This document shows positions 57,095-64,000 of a DNA stretch of 64,000 bases, in pieces. Below the pieces are notes generated by a model. It was not told where the DNA came from, did not search any database, and saw only the letters and a program-made list of their open reading frames with translations. The position numbers and the translations under genes were made by a program. Position 1 is the stretch's first letter. The number at the start of each line of letters is the position of its first letter. The DNA is taken from positions 44,407 through 108,406 of the forward strand of contig JBBFKT010000007.1 in assembly GCA_037482015.1 (NCBI GenBank). Direction: 5' to 3'. This stretch comes from Thermodesulforhabdaceae bacterium (lineage in GTDB: Bacteria > Desulfobacterota > Syntrophobacteria > Syntrophobacterales > Thermodesulforhabdaceae).

Positions 57095-58708
57095 TCAAGG
57101 CGCATCCTGTTTCCCCCGCAGCCGGCAGCGCATGGTCGTGAGTCGACCACCATCGAAATATGGGAGCTCAATCTCCTCGTCGATGGTCGTGCAGTAGTTC
57201 TCAGCAAACAGTTGCAAGTGCGCCGCATCCCGAGCCACATCAGCGTCGGCGGGGAGGTGCTGAAGAATGGCGTCACTCACAAACATGATGAATTTGCTTC
57301 GAGCTCGGGTTAAGGTCACGTTGAATCGTCTCGGGTTCAGAATGAATGCCTCTTCTGCGGCGACGAAATCGCGGTCAGCGACGACGTAGCTTGCTATCAT
57401 CAGGTCCCGCTCCTGGCCCTGGAACCTGTCTACCGTATCCACGAATGGCGGTGGATCCATGGGCATCCCAGCTGCGTCTACCAGGAGGTTTCTGATAGTA
57501 GACATCTGCGCCCGGTGAGGCGTCACGATGCCTAGATGCTCGGACCAGAACTCCTGGTCACCGGGACCGTTGCCGTCCTGCTCAAGGATGCGTCGGTACA
57601 GCAGGGCAAGAGCCGCAACCATCTGGGCTTCGAACGGATTTGAAAGCGTCGACGTGTGAACGCCATAACTGATGACGACCACCGGTATCTCCGGGTCGAG
57701 GATCCTTAGAAACAGATCACTCCATGGCAGGTTTTCCGGCCACCCATCCGGCGGGCTACCTGTTGCAGGCGGTAGAGCAATGTCGAGCCTTCGTTCTGGG
57801 AAAAACGCCTCGTATCCTTCGCTGTAGAACCGTTCCTTTGGCCAGCCAGAAATCTCCGTGTTTGTCCGGTAATTGCGATCCAGGGCAACAGGATCTTTGC
57901 CGTGGGTTTCCTGCATGTACGAGAAGATGCAATCGAAAAGCCCCTGAACGCTGTCTCGCATTTCGAATCCGTAGATCGGACCAAGCTGCTTGTGATCTCC
58001 AGCGAGGATTACATGCCCGTCTTCGCGCAGAAGCAGGAAATAGGCTGCGGCGGATGCCACCGGAACCTGCGATGCTTCGTCGATCACCAGGAGATCGAAC
58101 CATCTGGCGACTGGAGTCCCATCACCCGAAACAGCCTCTGCGAGTCGCCCAAGCTGCATCCAGGTGCCACCGACTACCACACATTCTGTCCGTTCATGCA
58201 TGGCTCCAGCTAGAACGCGTGCTGCCGGTGCCGTGCGAACAACGTCTTCGATGCGTTCATCGAGAGGAGGCTTCGCCGACTCGCTGCGCAGGCGCGCAAT
58301 GCGCACATTGCCGGGTAGCTCGCCCAGGACAGAGGCGCGTCGGCCGAGCAAGTCCGCAACTTCTCTCAGGACGTTGTCGATGGCGTTGTAATTGCTCGCG
58401 CCGACTCCGACCGTGATCGGTTCGCCGCTCTGCCATGCGTTTTCTATCCACCCCAGAATGACGCCAGCCAGCACGGTTGTCTTTCCGGTTCCCGGTGGAC
58501 CCCACAGCAATGACAACCGGTCTGTGAACGAGCTGCGAAAGGCGTCCGCTTGGCGGGGATTGAAGGGGTGCTTCTGGTACTGTGAGACTTGGTTCAGAAG
58601 GTCCTCGACCTCTGCGTGGCCACGGGTGACCTGCAACTGCCCGGGCTCATACAGGAAGCCGTGAGCGGGTTCTGTTCGGGGATGTTGCACACGCCTTGCC
58701 ATGATCAA
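57095..58708 (-). CDS. UPF1/DNA2-like superfamily 1 helicase
   Basis: 537 residues. All SF1B motifs are present: Q motif near NPRQADAF, Walker A LLWGPPGTGKTTVL near residue 73, DEAS box LLVIDEASQVPVA, motif III VILAGDHKQLGP, motif IV LDRNYRTN, motif V TVDRFQGQERDLM and motif VI NVTLTRARSKF. No nuclease domain is fused. The start ATG overlaps the stop of the nuclease gene upstream by four bases, so the two are coupled and probably act as a helicase-nuclease pair on DNA ends or foreign DNA. Confidence 0.9.
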   Translation of the reverse strand: MIMARRVQHPRTEPAHGFLYEPGQLQVTRGHAEVEDLLNQVSQYQKHPFNPRQADAFRSSFTDRLSLLWGPPGTGKTTVLAGVILGWIENAWQSGEPITVGVGASNYNAIDNVLREVADLLGRRASVLGELPGNVRIARLRSESAKPPLDERIEDVVRTAPAARVLAGAMHERTECVVVGGTWMQLGRLAEAVSGDGTPVARWFDLLVIDEASQVPVASAAAYFLLLREDGHVILAGDHKQLGPIYGFEMRDSVQGLFDCIFSYMQETHGKDPVALDRNYRTNTEISGWPKERFYSEGYEAFFPERRLDIALPPATGSPPDGWPENLPWSDLFLRILDPEIPVVVISYGVHTSTLSNPFEAQMVAALALLYRRILEQDGNGPGDQEFWSEHLGIVTPHRAQMSTIRNLLVDAAGMPMDPPPFVDTVDRFQGQERDLMIASYVVADRDFVAAEEAFILNPRRFNVTLTRARSKFIMFVSDAILQHLPADADVARDAAHLQLFAENYCTTIDEEIELPYFDGGRLTTMRCRLRGKQDAP

Positions 58709-61362
58709 ACCCTCCTCCTTCTTCTCCTCCGCATCGGGGGAGGGTTGCCACCAACAGCTCGCAACGCTTGCTCTATCCTTCGGCTGGAGAAGTCCTGGTA
58801 CAGCGGATCGAGAACCATCGGCTGATCCATATCAAGAATGCCCTCATCTTGAGCCAGCCTGAACAAGCCACTATTAGCCGGTCTTAGCACCAGAAATGGA
58901 GGTTCATGCATCGCCTCCAAGCGCACAACCTCAACCTGAAGCAACTTTCCCAGCGGGGCATTTACCATCCATCCATCATTCAGTCCGCGGGAAGCCAGCA
59001 GCGCCTGTGCATCAGGAAACGATAAGCCCAGGTATCTTCGCCAAGGGACATCGAGCTCGATATCGTCATCTTCGTTGGACAATGCCAACAGGAAGTCCCC
59101 TTCATTTATCCTGGCATCTCTTGATGTGGGGGCAAACGTGAAGGCCAGGAGTTCGGCACTGGCATAACGGGAGTCGGATACGCGCACCTCGTCGATGCAG
59201 TTCTCGTAAACTCTTCCGTTTGCTGGTCGTATCCCGCGTATGGAGAAGAAGTGGGCCTCTCGTTCGTCAACGGGAAGCGACCGGCGCTGTCGGTTCTCAA
59301 GCTCCTGGCATGCCACATTCAGCTTCTCGAAGGCGATGAGGCTGCGAGCACGCTCTGGGATCCTCGTCTGCGTTGGCGGAGCTGCGCTGAACGGAGCCTT
59401 GCGAAGCGTAAGCCGGTCCCGGTAATGCTCCCGCAGTCGCCTCACGATATGCTGCAGCGCTCGGAGATGGACGCGTGTTGCCTGCTTGATCCCCTCATAG
59501 AGCTCGTCTCGCGTGTATGGCCGCCACCGCGATGGTTGATCCGGAAACCTTGGGTCAAAATGTCTCAGGAAAATCTTGTCCTGCCATAACTCGTAAGCCC
59601 GCTCAAAGGGGATCTGGTCGCTCATGGGGGTGCTGAAGCCGAACGGCAGTTGGAATCGGTAAAGGTCACCATTCTCGTTGCGAACGGGAAAGAGTGTATT
59701 GGCCGTCTCGAACAGGGAATAATCATGCGGAATCGGAAGGCCAAGAAGCAGTCGGACGACATCCTTCACGATAGTACCCGGCTGAGACTTGAACAGGTCT
59801 GGATCGGGCAAGACCTGGTCGGGGGGGAAGAGACGAATCAGAAGTTCGATCAGGTCCACGACCTCCGGGTGGTTCATGTGTCTCTCGAACATCCGCCGAA
59901 GCTGGCGGACCTCAAGCATGTCCCAGAAAAAGATATGAGATGAGACGCGGTCTGCTGCTGGCAGTCGACTGTTGGTATCCGAAACCTCCTCGAGCCACCG
60001 GGAGACGAGGGTGACGAACTCTACCAGGCGGGCCCGCTCTGTATCCGGGTTCATTGCGTCGACGCGGTCCACGACAAACACATGTTCTTCCGTTTGGGGT
60101 GGATCCCCCTGACTACGGCCCGGTGGGAAGTACACTCGGGCGGCGCCCATGGCGAACGTAATGCCGGAACCGGGATCGAAGTGGACCGTAATGAAGATGT
60201 TCTGGTCGCTCCATGCAGGCATAAGTGAGCATCTGCGCCCCTCAATAACGACGGGCTCGTTGGTGTGGAGTGCTTCGGCTCGCACCAACAGAGCTGGACG
60301 ATCAGCGCGAAGCTGGTGGCTTGACGCCTCTGCGGCCTGCCACTCCGTAATGCTGCCTCTGATGGCCTCCCTCAAGCCCTGCGTGGTCGCGATTCCCTTC
60401 TGGCGCAGAAGCTCGGCTTGTCCCTGATTGAGCCACGGCAGCCGGGAGAGATGGTCACAGTTCTCCGCCTCCTGCTTGCAGTATCGGACGTAGTCACATA
60501 GCTGGCACTTTGGCCCCACGTGCCAGGAGGCCTCTTCCGGTCTCTGCTCGAGAACCCGGAGTAGTCGTTCCTCGAAGAACTGCTTGACGTGGACCTGGTA
60601 CACCTCGTAGGGGACCGGCACGAGGGTGTCCTGTAGGGCTGAAGTAACAGGGTCACTATCTCCTCTTGCTTCGTATTCACGAACAAGATTCCGGAAGGCG
60701 TTAGCATCATGGCTACCAGGCCAAATGAACCCCTCTGCGCTCACAGCGTATCGATCCGACAGGCCCTGTTCCGCCAATGCCGCCGCCAGCGAGAGCGCGT
60801 AGTAGGTGACTTCCGTAAAATGGCGAAGGGAAGGCTCGGCCGCCATTTTCACGTCAATCACGTGTAGCTCGAACTCCGGCACAGGATCCGGATCGCCGAT
60901 AAGCGGATGTCCCGTGCCGCCGGGTCGAACCCATATGATGTCGGGACGGGCTCTTACGGTCTCCAAACCGTAGGTGTCGTATGCTTCTTGGAGACCCGGT
61001 GTGATATTTGACGGAACCTCGAACTCAGCTTCGATGATGGCAAATGGCGGGGTCTCACGCTGCAGGATTTCGAACAGGTTCTCGACCTTACCGAATGGCT
61101 TCCGACCGACAAGCTCATCGACCTCTTCCTTCTCGACATACTCGACGGCGTCCGGCGGTGAAACGTCGATAAGATCCTGGTACTTGTCAGCCTCCCACCG
61201 ACGCCCGGCCGCCTTGATCAGTTCGATACCGGGTCGCTTGTAGGTATCGGCTTCGATGCCGAGAGAGTCTTTTTCGGCGTCGGATGCCAGCCGAAATCGA
61301 AGAAAGCGGTCACAATCAAATTTGAATGTGAGCGCGAGCGTGCCTTTGTCCAGCCGGGGCAT
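58705..61362 (-). CDS. Large PD-(D/E)XK nuclease with Cas4-like iron-sulphur cysteines
   Basis: About 885 residues from ATG at 61362 (GAGGAGG site upstream). The N-terminal third is a RecB/Cas4-like nuclease: Asp in RARPDIIWVRPGG, then ELHVIDVKMAAEPSLRHFTE (D-x-K), and QxxxY-like FTEVTYYALSL. A cysteine in KFDCDRFLRF near the start and three in CQLCDYVRYC near residue 310 would bind a 4Fe-4S cluster as in Cas4 and AddB. A helical hairpin-like region follows (LLRQKGIATTQGLREA). The rest (about 500 residues) is unassigned. It overlaps the helicase gene. Confidence 0.82.
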   Translation of the reverse strand: MPRLDKGTLALTFKFDCDRFLRFRLASDAEKDSLGIEADTYKRPGIELIKAAGRRWEADKYQDLIDVSPPDAVEYVEKEEVDELVGRKPFGKVENLFEILQRETPPFAIIEAEFEVPSNITPGLQEAYDTYGLETVRARPDIIWVRPGGTGHPLIGDPDPVPEFELHVIDVKMAAEPSLRHFTEVTYYALSLAAALAEQGLSDRYAVSAEGFIWPGSHDANAFRNLVREYEARGDSDPVTSALQDTLVPVPYEVYQVHVKQFFEERLLRVLEQRPEEASWHVGPKCQLCDYVRYCKQEAENCDHLSRLPWLNQGQAELLRQKGIATTQGLREAIRGSITEWQAAEASSHQLRADRPALLVRAEALHTNEPVVIEGRRCSLMPAWSDQNIFITVHFDPGSGITFAMGAARVYFPPGRSQGDPPQTEEHVFVVDRVDAMNPDTERARLVEFVTLVSRWLEEVSDTNSRLPAADRVSSHIFFWDMLEVRQLRRMFERHMNHPEVVDLIELLIRLFPPDQVLPDPDLFKSQPGTIVKDVVRLLLGLPIPHDYSLFETANTLFPVRNENGDLYRFQLPFGFSTPMSDQIPFERAYELWQDKIFLRHFDPRFPDQPSRWRPYTRDELYEGIKQATRVHLRALQHIVRRLREHYRDRLTLRKAPFSAAPPTQTRIPERARSLIAFEKLNVACQELENRQRRSLPVDEREAHFFSIRGIRPANGRVYENCIDEVRVSDSRYASAELLAFTFAPTSRDARINEGDFLLALSNEDDDIELDVPWRRYLGLSFPDAQALLASRGLNDGWMVNAPLGKLLQVEVVRLEAMHEPPFLVLRPANSGLFRLAQDEGILDMDQPMVLDPLYQDFSSRRIEQALRAVGGNPPPMRRRRRRRV

Positions 61363-61363
61363 G

Positions 61364-63550
61364 TCAGTTGCCTCCTCGTTCTCTTGTGCAATAGAGTGCC
61401 GTGTGGAGTGGCACGGACTCGTCGTCTGCCTTTCCCAGGACCGCCGACGCCACAATCATGGCCCGTTCCACGTTCAGGCGGTCTGGCTCTCGGAAGCCGA
61501 TTCGTTTCTTATCACCGAGTTCCTTGGCGTAGGCATCCGCACGGCGTCTGGCATCGGCTATAGCGCTGCGCGGAACGACCACTGGGCAGGATTCTCCACC
61601 GGGCGCCTGTGCATCCTTGCGGCATACGAATACGGCATCCCACTTGATGGTTCCGTCGTAGGAATGGAGCCCCCCCTGACCCTCACCGCGAAGGGGCAAG
61701 ACGGCGCTACACCTGAAACCCGATCTGGCCAGCGCCTCGCCTACAGCGTTCCACGCCGCAATGTGCTTGTGGTGATAGGTGAAGACAAAGACCCCATTCC
61801 GTTTGAGCACACGCTGGCATTCGGAGAAGATCCGCCGGAGCCTTTCACGATAAACCGCAATCGACTCATCGGCTCGGGAGGTCAAGGCGAGGTTCTCTCC
61901 GATGGGGGCCGCAAGGTGCGGATCATCGAATGGAGGTTCCGCCTCTCCAAGGGACTGGTGCCAGGCCAGGTAGAAGTCGGAGAGCTCCGAGTAGCTCAGA
62001 TTATCGAAGTACGGAGGATCCGTGAGGATGAGGTCGATGGTTCCATCGGGGATCTCGGCCAGATCCTCGGAAGTTTTTGTGCGTATGGAAGCTCTTGAGG
62101 AGCCGGTCAGGACCTGCCAGGGGTTGGCAGAAACCTCCGAGGCGTAAACGTGCTCTCCCGCCTTGGACGGAACGCGGCCGCCTTTCGGGTCCAACTCGGT
62201 CGGGGCCTTGGCAAACGCCACCGCCTTCGTGATCTTGCTGAGAGTGTTCGGAAACGTGCCTCGCCCAATACCCTCGAGCCATGGATTGATTTCCACCGGC
62301 CTCGTGATGTGCCGGTAGGAATGGATTGAGAACATAGGGCTTACGCGGCGGTAGCCGAAAGCATACGCCGTGTACATGCAGTTCGTGGTGAGATGCTCGC
62401 TGAAGGCCATAGCAAGGACGCGCCGGGTGCGAGGCTCATCCACCGCTGCGATGGCCTTGCCGAGCAGGGTCAGATGTAGCAACTGCCGGTCATTGAAAAG
62501 GTCTCGATACCTTCTGAAGCCGTGGATGAGCGGTCGCTGGTCTGAGCGGCCATCTGTCGGGATCTCGCGCATCGGCGCAAACAGGCCCTCGGAGCCCTCA
62601 ATCTCCTTGAGAAGGCGCGAGGCCTTTCCGTAGCGAATACGGTCTCCCTTCGTCGCCTTCTTGAAATGCCGCGTGACGCCGATTGGGGTTCGCTCGATGT
62701 ATTCTTGGGCAAACAAGCGCCACGTCGGGGGCGTCGGACTGTCTCCACGATCAGCGAGACCCGTTATGTCGCCACATGCGGGACAGCGAACCTTTCCACG
62801 ATTGAGGGTGCTCTGTGCGATACGGGTCCGGGTCCCGCACGTACAGCGGATTTCCTTCCGCTCTATCGGAAGCTCGTGGACTTCGTGGCATGCCTTACAG
62901 AAGGCCCACTGGAGCCCCTTCTCCTTGCTGGACGCCAACTGGAAATGCGGATGGATCTCGAATGTGGTCCCGCAGGAAAGACAGGTGCGACACTCCACCC
63001 AGAAGTGATGCAAGACCTCATGCTCCCGGCCTTTGACTTTGGTCCTGTGGAAAGGTGCCAGCTGGGCAGCAATGGAGGCGCAGAGCTCGGCAATCTCCTC
63101 GCTCTCGGGATCGTAGGCAGCTGCTTCCAGTTCAAATCTCGTGATGAACGTGGCTACCGGGTCGATGTCGTATCCGATCACGTGGGCACCACAGCGCATG
63201 GCTTCCACCAGGCTGGTTCCCCCTCCGACGAAGGGATCCAGGACCACCGCGCCGTCCAGCGGCACCTTACCCAGGAAGGTGTCCCAAAAGCGGTTCGCTT
63301 CATCAGCATCAAGCGAAAGGCCGGTCAAGATTGACCGGAACTGAGAACCGAGGCGTCGGGCGAACCAGCGGTGAACCCGATAGAGCGGGTTCGTGCATTG
63401 ACCTTCCCGCATGGCAAGTTCAGCGATTTCGGCAATCGGAATTGCGCCCGACTCAAGCAGGGTCGTGTCTGGGAAACCGTGAAAGTGAGAGCGCGCGGCG
63501 CCCTCTTGAACCACCCGGCGCTTCTGGGATGCGGATTGCACGAGCGTCAT
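61364..63550 (-). CDS. DNA methylase with zinc-ribbon insert
   Basis: 728 residues. SAM motif I is VVLDPFVGGGTSLVEAMRCG near residue 100, and motif IV is LILTDPPYFDNLSYSELSD near residue 510; the order is that of alpha-type N6-adenine or N4-cytosine methylases. Between them is a cysteine-rich region with four CxxC pairs (CRTCLSCG, FCKACHE, RCTCGTR, RCPACGD), likely two zinc ribbons and possibly part of target recognition. It is related in layout to, but clearly distinct from, the DUF1156 methylase at 46650. The nuclease gene follows within two bases. Confidence 0.88.
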   Translation of the reverse strand: MTLVQSASQKRRVVQEGAARSHFHGFPDTTLLESGAIPIAEIAELAMREGQCTNPLYRVHRWFARRLGSQFRSILTGLSLDADEANRFWDTFLGKVPLDGAVVLDPFVGGGTSLVEAMRCGAHVIGYDIDPVATFITRFELEAAAYDPESEEIAELCASIAAQLAPFHRTKVKGREHEVLHHFWVECRTCLSCGTTFEIHPHFQLASSKEKGLQWAFCKACHEVHELPIERKEIRCTCGTRTRIAQSTLNRGKVRCPACGDITGLADRGDSPTPPTWRLFAQEYIERTPIGVTRHFKKATKGDRIRYGKASRLLKEIEGSEGLFAPMREIPTDGRSDQRPLIHGFRRYRDLFNDRQLLHLTLLGKAIAAVDEPRTRRVLAMAFSEHLTTNCMYTAYAFGYRRVSPMFSIHSYRHITRPVEINPWLEGIGRGTFPNTLSKITKAVAFAKAPTELDPKGGRVPSKAGEHVYASEVSANPWQVLTGSSRASIRTKTSEDLAEIPDGTIDLILTDPPYFDNLSYSELSDFYLAWHQSLGEAEPPFDDPHLAAPIGENLALTSRADESIAVYRERLRRIFSECQRVLKRNGVFVFTYHHKHIAAWNAVGEALARSGFRCSAVLPLRGEGQGGLHSYDGTIKWDAVFVCRKDAQAPGGESCPVVVPRSAIADARRRADAYAKELGDKKRIGFREPDRLNVERAMIVASAVLGKADDESVPLHTALYCTRERGGN

Positions 63551-64000
63551 GATCCGCCTCCCTTCGCCGCTTGCAGGCTTTCCTCGCGGAGCATGATCAA
63601 GTCCTGGTCAAGGCCGTGTCGCAGCACATCGAGCCGCCCGGAGACCGCGACCAGATGAGCCGCGGAAACAGGGCTCAGGCGGAACGGGAACAGGCTCGTG
63701 GAATCGAGGACCGTTCTCAAAGCCACCGAAGCGTTGGGATGAGCGTGCAAGAAGGCCTCGGCCAACCAGGCGATAACCTCCACCTGAGCTATGGCGAGTG
63801 AAAGCCCAGCGGTATAGATGCCTTTTTCCGATGTTTCCTTCAGGACCTCCCAATCGACGAAGCTCCGCAGCACCCGTCGTGCCGCTCTGGATACCGTGCC
63901 GCGTTCCCCATATTGCTCCCGCACGCGGCGCTGTACCTGGCTGGCTGCGGCCGTTCCCTGGAGCCTGAGCAGTCGCCCCACATGGGCCGCTACGGCCCCC
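63547..64000 (-). CDS. Partial gene of unknown function, cut by the window edge
   Basis: The reading frame is open to the last base, so its start lies outside the window (an internal GTG is at 63981). The visible 150 codons encode an alpha-helical protein. REQYGERGTVSRAARRVLRS followed by FVDWEVLKETSEKGIY looks like a winged-helix segment (inference). It overlaps the methylase gene start by four bases, so it belongs to the same operon. No family name is recognised. Confidence 0.6.
   Translation of the reverse strand, partial: GAVAAHVGRLLRLQGTAAASQVQRRVREQYGERGTVSRAARRVLRSFVDWEVLKETSEKGIYTAGLSLAIAQVEVIAWLAEAFLHAHPNASVALRTVLDSTSLFPFRLSPVSAAHLVAVSGRLDVLRHGLDQDLIMLREESLQAAKGGGS

Noticed and set aside
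57724..58416. Forward frame of 230 codons opposite the SF1 helicase
   Set aside because: Antisense shadow; the opposite strand carries every SF1 helicase motif.
58705..61362. CRISPR adaptation gene cas4
   Set aside because: No cas1, cas2 or repeat array is present; the protein is four times longer than Cas4 and is coupled to a methylase and a helicase.

Overview
The window has two parts that differ sharply in composition. Positions 1 to about 42,570 are moderately AT-rich (one 60-base line sampled near 26,640 is 47% G+C). Positions from about 42,570 to the end are clearly GC-rich (one line sampled near 46,560 is 68% G+C). The left part looks like the chromosome of an anaerobic Desulfobacterota-type bacterium (sulphate-reducing or syntrophic, Syntrophobacter/Thermodesulforhabdus-like). 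This is inferred from desulfoferrodoxin, a rubrerythrin-like protein, a flavodoxin, a periplasmic-type CbiK under a cobalamin riboswitch, a TAXI-TRAP transporter and MglA/roadblock genes. It is not proven by any marker gene.

Left part, in order. A complete branched-chain amino acid ABC importer (livKHMGF, 179-4734). A convergent YbhFSR-like drug or metabolite exporter (HlyD, fused double ATPase, two ABC-2 permeases, 4741-10206). A reverse-strand oxygen-defence operon (tpx, desulfoferrodoxin, ferritin, rubrerythrin-like, flavodoxin and two tiny zinc ribbons, 10407-13360). A TAXI-TRAP uptake operon (13706-17408). A riboswitch-controlled cbiK (17513-18775). A QueG-like Fe-S protein and enolase. 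Then efp next to epmA, its modification enzyme, and three small or accessory genes (18744-24354).

Positions 24,477-39,489 hold an apparent 15-kb reverse-strand cluster of eleven genes: a pseudopilin, a roadblock protein, an MglA-like GTPase, a coiled-coil protein with a CheW-like end, a TPR pseudokinase, a PhnD-like periplasmic protein, CheA, CheW, one MCP, and two DUF4388-receiver proteins whose C-terminal CheB-like domains have lost the catalytic motifs. No cheR or stand-alone cheY is present. This is my main candidate for an undescribed signalling system. It is followed by a sigma54-type promoter and an amt-glnK-glutaminase operon (40,107-42,562).

The GC-rich part is a defence island. A four-gene anti-phage cassette (DUF499 ATPase, DUF3780, DUF1156 DNA methylase, PLD-SNF2 helicase; the Hma/BREX-3-related gene set) sits inside scraps of a type 3 BREX locus: a truncated brxF and a brxC piece on one side, a pglZ piece on the other, with an Mrr-like endonuclease between the brxF and brxC pieces. 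Two direct repeats of about 1.2 kb flank this block 13 kb apart; each carries a DUF4236-TPR gene, one intact and one frameshifted. An internally deleted group II intron lies inside the right edge. Beyond it is a second, uncatalogued-looking module (zinc-ribbon DNA methylase, Cas4-like PD-(D/E)XK nuclease, UPF1-like SF1 helicase, DUF2188 protein) that runs off the right end of the window.

A family of short GC-rich palindromes occurs in both parts. No tRNA, rRNA, CRISPR array, complete insertion sequence or integrase was seen.
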